Origin: Corallococcus coralloides DSM 2259
GTDB lineage: Bacteria > Myxococcota > Myxococcia > Myxococcales > Myxococcaceae
Reading direction: 5' to 3'
Length of the DNA stretch: 64,000 bases
Assembly (NCBI RefSeq): GCF_000255295.1
Contig: NC_017030.1
Location: forward strand, 5,208,001-5,272,000
Within the stretch, counting starts at the first letter, position 1, and each line of letters opens with the position of its first letter. Below, piece by piece: positions 27,501-39,500 of this stretch. Made by a program: the position numbers and the translations under genes. Under the pieces are notes generated by a model, which saw only the letters and a program-made list of their open reading frames with translations, had not been told where the DNA came from and ran no database searches.

Positions 27501-30500
27501 CGTAGCGTTTCCGCGTGGCCCAGGCGCTGGGCTTCGGCCTGCTTCGCGGCGCGGCTGCCCAGACCCCTCAGGTCCGCCAGCTCCAGGGGGACGTGGCCCT
27601 CCGGGTGGATGTCCTGCACGGGCTTGCCCACCTCCATGCGGAAGGTGGTCCGCAGGGATTCATGCCGCGCCATCAGCGCGTCCAGGCTTGCGCGCAGTGC
27701 TTCCACGTCCAGGTCGCCAGTGAGGCTCAGCGCCAGCGGCATGTTGTAGAGCGGGCTGCCCGGCTCCAGCTGATCGACGAACCACAGCCGCTGCTGTGCG
27801 AAGGACAGCGGCGGCGCGGACGTCCGCTCGGCACGGACCAGCGGCGGCGCCTGGGTGCGGCGCGCGTTCACCAGCCGCTCCGCCAGCGAGGCCACCGTGG
27901 GCGCCCGGAACAGCTCGCCCAGCGGCAGCTCCACGCCCAGGGTCGACCGGATGCGCGACACCACCTGCGTGGCCAGCAGCGAGTGCCCACCCAGTTCGAA
28001 GAAGTCGCCGTGGATGTCCACGGTGTCCAGGTGCAGGACCTCCGCCCAGATGCCCGCGAGCGCCTTCTCCAACTCGCTCCGAGGCGCGGAGGTGGCGCTG
28101 TCCGTGCCACGGGCCTGGGGCGCCGGCAGGGCCTTGCGGTCCACCTTGCCGTTGGCGCTCAGGGGCAGCTTGGGCAGCGCCACGATGGCGGATGGCACCA
28201 TGTAGTCCGGCAGCTGCTTCTGCACGGACGCCCGCAGCGCTGCCGTGTCCAGGCCTTCGCTCACGACGTAGGCGACCAGGCGCTTGTCGCCCGGCACATC
28301 CTCGCGCACCACGACCACCGCCTCCTCGACCTCCGGCGACTGGCGCAGCACGGCTTCGATTTCGCCCGGCTCCACGCGGAAGCCGCGCAGCTTCACCTGG
28401 AAGTCGGTGCGGCCCAGGAACTCCAACGTCCCGTCGCGCTGCCAGCGCACGCGGTCGCCCGTGTCGTAGAGACGCGCTCCGGGTTCGGTGGCGAAGGGGT
28501 GGGGGATGAAGCGTTCGGCGGTGAGGTCCGGGCGCTGGAGGTAGCCCCAGGCCAGACCGTCTCCGCCCACATACAGCGTTCCCGGCACGCCCGGCGGCAC
28601 GGGCTGGAGCGAAGCGTCCAGCACCCACGCCGTGGAGTTCGACAGCGGCCGGCCGATGGGCACCGAGCGGCCCACGGTGTCTCCAGCGCGCAGCGTGTGC
28701 GTGGCGGAGAACGTGGTGTTCTCCGTGGGGCCGTAGCCGTTGACCAGCACCGCGCCCGGGGGCAGCCGCTTCAGGTGTTCCCGCACGCGCTCCACGGGCA
28801 GCACGTCGCCGCCCGCGAGCACCTGCTTCACCCGGGCCAGTGCGTCACCCTGGTGCAGGACCATCTGCTCGAAGAGGGCGGCGGTGAGCCACAGCGTGGT
28901 GATGCCTTCGCGCCGCAGCAGCGCTCCCGTCTCCTCCAGCGACAGGGCCTTGGGCGGCGCCAGCACCAGCGTCGCGCCGTTCAGCAACGCGCCCCAGATT
29001 TCCAGGGTGGACGCGTCGAACGCGATGGGGGCCAGCTGGAGGAAGACCTCCTCGGGTCCGAAGTGGATGAAGTCCGCTCCGCGCACCAGACGCGTGATGC
29101 CCCGGTGCGGGACGCTCACGCCCTTGGGGCGTCCGGTGCTGCCCGACGTGAACATCACGTAGGCCAGCGCTTCGGCGGAGACATTCAGGTCCAGTGGCGT
29201 CTCCGGCTGGCGCGCGATCTGGGCTTCATCCGCATCCAGCAGGACCTGGAGGTCCGTTACCTGGGGCAGCTCATCCGCCAGGGCCTCCTGCGTGACGAGC
29301 ACGCTCACGCTGGCCGCCTGGAGCATCCAGGTGATGCGCTCCGCGGGCGTCTTCGCGTCCACCGGCACGTAGGCCGCGCCGGCCTTGAGGATGCCCAGCA
29401 GACCGGTGACGAGGTCGAACGACCGCTCCACGCACAGGCCCACCCGGTGGCCGGGCCGCACGCCCTGGCGCCGCAGGTGGTGCGCGAGCTGGTTCGACGC
29501 GCGCTCCAGCGCCGCGTACGTGAGCGTCTCCCCGCCGGACTTCAGCGCGATGGCGTCCGGCGTGCGCGAGGCCTGTTCCGCGAAGAGGGCGCCCACGGAC
29601 GCGTCGCGCGGGTAGTCCCGGGCGGTGTCATTCCACCCGATGAGCAATCGCCGCCGCTCGGCGTCCGTGAGCCAGGGCAGCTGTCCCAGCCGCGTGTCCG
29701 GCGCCCGGACGGCGGCCTCCAGCAGCACGCGGAGGTGCTCCGCCATGCCGGCCGCGGTGGCCGGTTCGAACAGGTCCTGATTGAAGACGAGCCCGCCGTC
29801 GAAGCCGTCCGGCGTGCGCATCATCAGCCACTGGAGGTCGAAGAGGATGACGTCCGGGGTGGACTCCAGCGGGCGCAGCGTCAGCCCCGGCAGGGACAGC
29901 TCCGGCAGGGGTGCGTTCTGCAGCGTGAAGGTCACCTGGAACAGCGGCGTGCGGCCCAGGTCTCGCTCCGGATGGAGCACCTCCACCAGCTTCTCGAACG
30001 GCAGGTCCTGGTGCTCGTACGCGCCCAGCGTGGTGGCGCGCACCTGCTCCAGCAGCTCACGGAAGCGGAGCGTGTCGCGGACCCGCGTGCGCAGCACCAC
30101 CGTGTTCGCGAAGTAGCCGATGAGGTCCTCGGACTCCGCGTGGCGGCGGCCCGCGATGGGCGACCCCACGAGCACGTCCTCCTGGCCCGCGTACCGGTGC
30201 AGCAGCAGCTGGAAGGCCGCGAGCAACACCATGAAGGGCGTGGTGTGGGTCTGCTTCGCCAGTGACTCCAGCGCCTCGCTCAGCTCGCGCGGCAGGGTCA
30301 TGGGCTGCACGCCGGCCCGGAAGGACTGGCGTGCCGGACGCGGGTGGTCCGTGGGCAGCTCCAGGTAGGGCGCGGCGCCTTCCAGCTGCCCGCGCCAGTA
30401 CGCCACCTGCGACTCCAGCACGTCGCCCTGGAGCCAGTCGCGCTGCCAGAGGGCGTGGTCGGCGGCCTGCACCGGCAGCTCCGGCAGCGGCGAGGACTCC

Positions 30501-33500
30501 TCCGCGGAGAACGCCGTGTAGAGCGCGCCCATCTCCCGCACCAGCACGCCCGTGGACCAGCCGTCGGAGATGATGTGGTGCGTGTTGAGCAGCAGCCGGT
30601 GCTTCGTGGGCCCCAGCTTCATCAGGAGTCCCCGGAACAGCGGGCCCTGCTCCAGGTCGAACGGGGTGCGGGCCTCTTCCAGCGCCAGCCGCGACGCCTC
30701 CGCCTCGCGCGCCTCCGCCGTGGGCAGCGCGGACAGATCCACGTTCCTCAGGGGCATGGGGAAGGGTGGATGGATGACCTGCGACGGCGTGCCTTCGTGC
30801 GAACGGAAGGTCGTGCGCAGCGCTTCGTGGCGGCGCACCAGCTCGTCAAACGCGGCCAGCATCACGATGATGTCCAGCGTGCCTTCCAGCTCCAGCATGC
30901 TCGGGAGGCTGTAGGCGTTGCCCACCGTGCCCAGCTGCTCGATGAACCAGAGCCGCTGCTGCGCGAACGACAGGGGCAGCACGTCCGGCCGCTCCACGCG
31001 GGTCAGCGAGGGCAGGGCGGAGGCGGGGGCTTCCTGGGACTCGGACGCGGGCTGCCGGAGGGCGTCGATGCGCTCGGCCAGCGCCGCGACCGTGGGTCCT
31101 TCCAGCAGGGCGCGCAGGGGCAGCTCCACGCCGAAGTGCTTGCGCACGCGCGACACCAGCTGCGTGGCCAGCAGCGAGTGGCCGCCCAGCTCGAAAAAGC
31201 CGTCGTGGCGTCCCACGGCGGGGACGCGCAGCACTTCGATCCACAGCGGGATCAGCGCTGCCTCCGTGGGAGTCGCGGGCGGTTCGATGACGCGCTCCGT
31301 GGCGGGCGCGGCGGCCGGTGCCGGCAGCGCCTTGCGGTCCACCTTGCCATTGGGCGTCAGCGGCAGGACGTCCAGCGTGATGAACACCGCGGGCACCATG
31401 TACTCCGGCAGGTGACGGAGCAGGTGCTCGCGCAGGGGCGACGTGTCCACCGGGGGCGCGACGTACGCCACCAGCCGGTCGTCGTGCACCTGCGCCACCG
31501 CGTCCCGGATGCCCGGGTGCGCGCGCAGCGTGGCTTCGATTTCGCCCAGCTCGATGCGGTTGCCGCGCAGCTTCACCTGGAAGTCCAGGCGGCCCATGAA
31601 GTCGAGCGTGCCGTCCTCGCGCCAGCGGGCCTTGTCGCCCGTGCGGTACATGCGTGCGCCGGGCTCCGTGCTGAAGGGATCCGGCAGGAAGCGCTCGGCC
31701 GTGAGCGCGGGCTGACCCAGGTAGCCTCGCGTGACGCCTTCACCAGAGAGGCACAGCTCGCCCGGCGTTCCGATGGGTGCCAGACGCAGGTTCGCGTCGA
31801 GCACGTAGGCGCGCAGGTTGGTGATCGGCCGGCCGATCACGGGCAACGGCTGGGTCGCGCCCTGGACGGCGATGGTCGTCGCGTCCACGGTGACCTCCGT
31901 GGGGCCGTAGCCGTTGTAGGCGCGTGCGTGCTTCGCCGCGGCGAGCTGCCGCCACGTCACCTCGTCCATCGCCTCGCCGCCGATGGAGAACCGGACGGGG
32001 CCATGGGCGCGCTCCAGCATTCCCGCGGACAGCAGGAGCTTGATCTGCGACGGCGTGCCGTCCAGCAGGTGGATGCGCTGACGCTCCATCCAATCGAGCA
32101 TGGCCTCCGGATCCAGGCGCACGTCCTCCGGGACGATGACCAGGCAGTGGCCGTCCAGCAGCTGGATCACCTGTTCGATGGCGGCGTCGAAGTACAGCGG
32201 CGCGTTCACGGTGATGCGCTGTGCGGGCGCCAGCTCCTCGTAGATGCTCCGCGTCATCGCCAGGTGCAGGTGGATCACCGAGCGGTGCTGCACCATCACG
32301 CCCTTGGGCGCGCCCGTGGAGCCGGACGTGTAGATGACATAGGCGAGGTTCGCCGGACCCGCCGCTGGCGGCAGGTTGTCCGAAAACCTGTCCGACTGTC
32401 CGACAGGTTTTTCGTCCAGCCGCACCAGGTGGGGCACCTCCGGGTGCCACGCTTCTTGCAGTGCCTGCGTCGTCACCAGCACGCTCGCGCCACTGTCTTT
32501 GAGCACGAACGACTTGCGCGCGGCCGGAGCCTTGGGGTCCAGCGGCACGAAGGCGCCGCCTGCCTTGAGCACCGCCAGCAGTGCCACGATGGCCTCCGCC
32601 GACCGCTCCAGGCACAGGCCGACCGTGACTTCTGGGCCCACGCCCAGCGACCGCAGGTGCCAGGCGAGCTGGTTGGCCCGCGCGTTGAGCTGCTGGAAGG
32701 ACAGCGTCGTTTCCTCGAACACCAGGGCGTCCGCGTCCGGCGTCGCGGCGGCCTGTCGTTCGAAGCGCGCGTGCACGGTGGTGTCGCGCTCGAAGTCCAC
32801 GACGTCGCCGGTGCCGGTGCGCAGCAGCCAGGCTCGGTCCTCGGCCGGGAGGAGGGACACGTCCGCCAGCCGCGCCCCGGGCTGGATGAGGGATTCGAGC
32901 GCCTGGCTCCACTGGCCCAGCACGCGCTGCACGGCGTCCGCGTCGAAACGGTTCTCGTCGTAGGCCAGGTGCAGCTGGAGCTCACGGCCCGGGTACACCG
33001 TGGCCGACAGCGGGTAGTTCGTGCTCTCGCCGATGACAAAGTCGCGCAGATCCAGCGCGGTGGAGCGGCGCAGCACCGATTCATCGAGGGGGACGTTTTC
33101 GAAGACGAGCAGCGACTGGAAGAGCGGCAGGCCTCGGGGGATGTCGCTCCAGCCGTGCGCGGCGACCAGCGGCGTGTGCTGGTGCTGCTGGATGTCCAAC
33201 AGCTTCGCCTGGAGGGACTGGAGCCACGCCAGCACGGACGCGTCCTCGTCGGGGATCGCGACGCGGACTGGCAGCGTGCTGATGAGCAGGCCCAGCATCG
33301 CCTCCGAGCCCGCGAGCTCCGGCGGCCGGCCCGCGAACGTGGTGCCGAAGAGCACATCGCGCGTGTCCGCATGGCGTGCCAGCACCAGGGCCCAGGCCGC
33401 CTGCGTCAGCGTGTTGACCGTGAGCCGGTGCTGCCGGGCGAAGCCTTCCAGCGCCGTGGTGCGATCCTCCGGAAGCGTCAGCACTAGGTTGGGCTGATTC

Positions 33501-36500
33501 ACCGTGCCGTCGGGGTGCGCGGACGAAGGACGCATGGCCGGCAGGGGTGTGGGCGATGACAGGCCTCCCAGCTGGCCGCGCCAGAAGCGTTCGTCCTCGG
33601 CGACGTCGCGCTGGCCCAGCCACGCGATGTAGTCGCGGAACGGCGGACGCCCGGCGGCGGGCAGCGGTGTCCCGGCGGTCAGCGCGTCGTAGATGGCGAA
33701 GACCTCCTGGAAGAACAGGCCCAGGCTCCAGCCGTCGAACAGCAGGTGATGGTGGCTCCAGACGAAGCGCCACCGCGCGTCTCCCAGCCGCACCGCCGTC
33801 ATGCGCGACAGGGGCGCACGCGACACGTCGAAGCCGCGCGCGCGGTCCTCCGCGTACAACTGCTCCAGCAGGGCCTGCTGCTCCAGCTCCGGCAGGTGGC
33901 GCCAGTCATGCGCTTCGAACGGCAGCACCGCGCGTGAATGCACCGCCTGCAGCGGCGCCTCCAGGTCCTTCCACACGAAGGCCGTGCGCAGGATGGGGTT
34001 GCGGTCCACCGCCGTCTGCCACGTCCGCTGGAACAGCGCGAGGTCCACATCCGAGTGGACCGACCACGCGGTCTGCTCGAAGTAGAAGCCCGCCTCCGGA
34101 TCATTCAGCGCGTGGAAGAGCATGCCCTCCTGGAGCGCGGAGAGCGGGAACAGGTCCTCCACCGTGGGGCCCTGTGCCGCGAGCACCGCGTCCAGCGAGG
34201 CCTGGGTCAGGCGCGCCAGCGGGAAGTCGCTCGGCGTCCGCCTGCGCGCGTCCTCCGAGTGGCGCAGGGCGATGAGCTCGCGCAGTGCGCGCGTGAACCC
34301 CTGGGCCAGGGCTTCGATGGTGGCGGCGTGATGCCACTCATGGCTGAAGCCGAAGTCCATCCGCAGCTGTCCGTCCACGACGAAGCCGCCGACGGACAGC
34401 GCGTACGCGTGAAGGGCCTTGGGCGACACCGCCATGCTGGTGGGCTCGGTGCCCGGGGCGAAGAGGGTGCTGGCGCCGATGGAACCGTCTCGCTGGCTCA
34501 GGCCGTTGAAGAGCACCTGCGCGGATGGCAGGGTCGCGAGCCGCTGCCGGAGCTCCGCGGGCCCCATGAACCTCAAGAGGCCGTAGCCGATGCCGCGGTC
34601 GGGCCACGCGGACAGCGAATCGCGCACCGCTCGCAGGCAGTCTCCGGCCGAGCCACCCTCTGGCAACTGGAGCAGGGCCGGCGCCAGCGATGTGAACGCC
34701 CCCACGGTGCGGGACACGTCCGCGTCCGCGAAGAGCGCCTCGCGACCATGGCCCTCCAGGTCGATGAGCAGGCGCGACTGGCCCGTCCATTCGCGCAGGG
34801 CCAGGGCCAGGGCCGTCAGCAGGATGTCGTTGATCCGCGCCCGCCAGGCCTCCGGCGTCTCTTCGAGCAGCAGCCGGGTCTGCTCCGCTTCCAGCCGCAC
34901 GGACATGGTGCGGTGCGAACCCTCGGTGCCGGGCCCGGAGCCATCGGTGGGCAACGGGGCCACGTTCCTGCGGGCCTCGTCGAGCCAGAGGGCCGTCTGC
35001 GCATGCAGGGCGTCGGACAGGGCGTGGGCCTCCAGCCTGCGGGCCCAGGCCAGGAAGGAGGTCGTCTTCGCGGGAAGCGCGGGGGACTGGCCCGTGCGCA
35101 GCCTCAGGTAGGTGGTCTCCAGGTCCTCGACGAGCACACGCAAGGACACGCCGTCCACCACCAGGTGGTGGAGGATCAGCAACAGGCGCTGCTCCTGTCC
35201 GGCGCCGAAGTGGAAGAGCGCGGCGCGCAGCAGGGGCGGCCGGGACAGGTCGAACGAGGCCTGGAGGCGCTCGGCCTCCTCCTCCAGCCGTGCCGAGCGC
35301 ATGTCCTCGGGCAGTTCGGACAGGTCAATCTGGAGCAGGGAGACCCGGGCCTCGTCGGGCGCGGCGTTCTGCTGGCGCCAGGCGCCGCCGTCCTCGCGCA
35401 CGAAGCGCATGCGCAGGGCGTCGTGGTGGACCACCAGGGTCTGGAGCGCCTCTTCCACCCATGCCGCCTTCAACGGCTGGCGCACCTGGAGCAGCAGCAC
35501 CTGGTTGAAGTGATGGGCGTGAGTGGGGTCGCGCTCCAGCAGTTGGCGCTGGATGGGCGTGAGCGGCACCTCGCCCACCACCGGTCCCTGTTCCGCGAGG
35601 CGGACCCCGCTGACGCGAGCCACGGAGGCCAGGGCCGCCAGCGTCGGGTGTTGGAACAGATCGCGGACGGACAGCTGGATGCCGGCCTGCCGGGCCCTGG
35701 CGACGGCCTGGATGCTGATGATGGAGTCGCCGCCCAGCTCGAAGAAGTTGTCATCGAGCCCCACGCGTTCGACGCGCAGCACCTGGGCCAGGACCTCTGA
35801 AAGCGTCCGCTCCGTTGCCGTGCGGGGCGCGGCGTACTCCCGCGTCGCGGCGCGCTGGACCTCCGGCGTGGGCAGGGCCTTGCGATCCACCTTGCCGCTG
35901 GACGTCAGCGGCAGCGCCGGCAACGGGATGAAGATCGCGGGCACCATGTACTCCGGCAGCCGCCGCGACAAGAGGGTCCGCAGCGAGGCCAGCTCCAGGT
36001 CCGCGCCCGAGACGACATAGGCGACCAGGCGCCGCACACCGGGCGCGTCCTCGCGCACCACGGCCACGGCTTCCCGGACGTCCGGATGGGTGAGCAGCGC
36101 GGCTTCGATGTCGCCCAGCTCGATGCGGAAGCCTCGCAGCTTCACCTGGAAGTCGGCGCGGCCCAGGTACTCCAGCGTGCCGTCCGTGCGCCACCGGGCG
36201 ATGTCGCCCGTGCGGTACAGGCGCGCACCGGGCGTGTCGCTGAAGGCGTCGGGGATGAATCGCTCGGCGGTGAGGGCAGGGCGGCGCCAGTAGCCCCGGC
36301 CCACCTGCACGCCACCGATGAACAGCTCGCCCGGGATGCCTACGGGCACGGGCTGACCGTGGGCATCCAGGACGTGCATGCGCGTGTTGGCAACGGGCCT
36401 GCCGATGGGCACGACTCGCAGGGCTTCGTCGCGCGGGCACTCCCAGGACGTCACGTCCACGGCGGCCTCGGTGGGGCCGTAGAGGTTGTGCAGCGTGGTG

Positions 36501-39500
36501 TGCGGCAGGCGCGCCTGGGCACGGAGCACCAGGTCCGCGGGCAGGGCTTCGCCGCTGCACATCAGCTGGCGCAGGCGCGGCAGGGACTCCAGGCCGGGCT
36601 CCTCCACGAAGGCGCGCAGCATGGACGGCACGAAGTGCGTGGTCGTCACGCCCTCGCGCGCCATCAGGGCCACCAGGTAGTCCGGCTCCTGATGTCCGCC
36701 GGGCCGCGCGAGCACCAGCCTCGCGCCCGTCATCAGGGGCCAGAAGAACTCCCAGACGGACACGTCGAAGCTGAACGGCGTCTTCTGAAGCACCGTGTCC
36801 GACGGCGTCAGGCCGTAGCGCCCCTGCATCCAGCGCAGGCGGTTGACGACGCCCGCGTGCGCGTTCATCGCGCCCTTGGGACGGCCCGTGCTGCCCGACG
36901 TGAAGATGACGTAGGCGAGCGAATCCTCACCGGCAAGCGGCCGAGACCGGACGGTAGGCTCGCGCGCGATGGCCTCCCACTGGGTGTCGAGCGCAATGAC
37001 ATGCGCAGTCCGGGGAGGCACCGCGGCGCGGAAGCGCTCCTGCACGAGGAGCACGGGCGCGCCGGTGTCCTCCAACATCCCGGCGAGCCGTTCCGCGGGC
37101 GTGGCCGGATCCAGCGGGACGTAAGCCGCGCCGGACTTCAGGACGCCCAGCAGGGCGACCACCATCTCCAGCGAGCGCTCCATGCAGACGCCCACCAGGG
37201 TCTCCGGACCCGCGCCGTGCGCACGCAGGTGGTGCGCGAGCTGGTTGGCCCGGGCTTCGAGCTGCGCGTACGTGAGGCGCTGGTCCTCGAACTGGATCGC
37301 GAAGGCGTCCGGCGTGCGTTCGGCCTGGGACTCGAAGAGGTGGTGGAGCGTGGCACCAGGGGGGAAGTCCACGTGCGTGTCGTTCCAGCCGCGCAGCACC
37401 TGTTCGCGTGCGGCCGGCGTGAGCAGCGACAGCTTCGCGAGCGGTGCTTCCGGCGCCGCGATGATCTCCCTCGCGAGCACCACCAGGTGCTCCGCCATGC
37501 GCTCGACGGTGGCCGCGTCGAAGAGGGCGGTGGCGTACTCCAGATGGCAGGCGATGCCCGTGCGGCTCTCCAGCACCTCCAGGGACAGGTCGAACTTGGC
37601 CGTGTCGGTGGGGACCTCCACCTGACTCAGCGCCAGCGACGGCAGCTGGCCCTTTGCCTCCGGCGTGTTGATCACGTTGAGGACGGCCTGGAAGACCGGC
37701 GTGCGGCTCAGGTCACGGGGGAGCTCGAGTGTCTCCAGGACCCGCTCGAACGGAGCGTCCTGGCGCGCGTAGGCCTCCAGGGCCTGCGTGCGCACGCGGC
37801 CCAGCAGCTCCACGAAGGACGGCTGGCCAGACAGCTTCGAACGGAAGGGCAGGGTGTTGATGAAGCAGCCCAGCAGCCACTCCACCTCCGGGCGCGTGCG
37901 GCCCGCGATGGGCGTGCCCACCACGAAGTCGTCCTGCCCCGAGTAGCGCGACAGCAGCGTCTGGAAGAGCGCCATCATCACCATGAACGACGTGGCGCCG
38001 TTGCGGCGGCCCAGCGCCAGCAGCGGCGCGGACACGTCGGCGGGGAACGCGAAGCGGTACCGCGCGCCCTCGAAGGACTGGAGGGCGGGACGCGGCCGGT
38101 CCGTGGGCAGCTCCAGCACGGGCGCTCCGGCCAGCTGCTGCTTCCACCAGCCGAGCTGCGCCTCCATCACGCCGCCTTCCAGCCAGGCGCGCTGCCACAC
38201 GGCGTAGTCCGCGTACTGCACCGGCAGCTCCGTCAGGGGCGACGGCTGGCCCGAGTGGAACGCGGCGTAGTTCGCCGTCAGCTCGTGCGCGACGACCATG
38301 TTGCACCACGCGTCGGACACGGCGTGGTGGAAGACGATCGCCAGCACGTGCACCTGGGGATCCAGGCGCAGCAGCGTCGCGCGCAACACGGACTGCTCCA
38401 GGTCGAAGGGCAACAGCGCGTAGGCCCTGCAGAAGCGCTGCATCTCCGCTTCGCGGGCCTCCGGCGTGTCGCCCTCCACGTCGCGGCGCGGGAGCGGCAG
38501 GCCGCGCGGCGGGTGGATCTTCTGCACCGCGCGGTCGCCCTCCAGGGCGTACGTGGTGCGCAGCACTTCATGCCGCGCCACCAGCGCATCCAGCGCGGCC
38601 TGGAGCGCGTCCACATCCAGCTCCCCGACGAGGCGGAAGAGCGACGGGTTGTTGTACGCGCCGCTGCCGGGCTCCAACTGCTGGAGGTACCAGAGGCGCT
38701 GCTGCGCGAAGGACAGGGGCAGCGGCCGGTCGCGGCCCACGCGCGGAATGGGCGGCGGGCCCTCGTTCACGACCGGAGCGGCAGGACGCGCGGCGACGGG
38801 CGCCACGGTGGGACGCGGCGCTTCCATGACGGCGGGACGCGCCACGGGCGGAGGGGGGAGGCGGGACGGTGACGCCACGGGCTCCACGCGGCCATCCGCG
38901 CGCAACCGGGCATGGCGGCCGGTGCGGTACAGCCGCGCCGCGGCCTCTCGGGGGTGCGGCACCAGGCGGCGGTCGTCGTCGCTCGCGCGCCACAGCGCAG
39001 TCGGGAGCCCCGCGCCCGCGAGGGCCAGTTCACCCACCACACCCGCGGGCACGGGCTGACCGGCCGCGTCCAGCACCCAGGCCTGGAGGTTCGCGGGGAT
39101 GCGTTCTCCCAGCGTGCGCGGCAGCAGCGCGCCTTCCTGGGCGTCACCGGACAGCCACACCTCCACGCCCGCGGCCCGGTGCAGCGCCGCGCCCAGCTCC
39201 ACCGACGCGCCTTCCAACACCAGCGCGCCCACGCGGGCCAGCGACTCGCGCGCGCCGGGCAGTTCGCTCAGCGAACGCGCCAGTCGGGCTGACGTGTGCA
39301 GCAGCACCGCGCCGGACTGGCGTGCCAGCTCCAGCAGGCCTTCCACGCCCGCCTCGGCCTCCACCAGCACCTGCTCCTGGCGGGCGGCGGCCTCCGCGTC
39401 CATGCGCTCGCGCACCACGGCCAGCCGGCGCAGGCCTTCCAGCACCACCGGGGTGTCCAGGCCGAAGTCGATGAGCGCCGCCACCTCGTCCACGTCCGCC

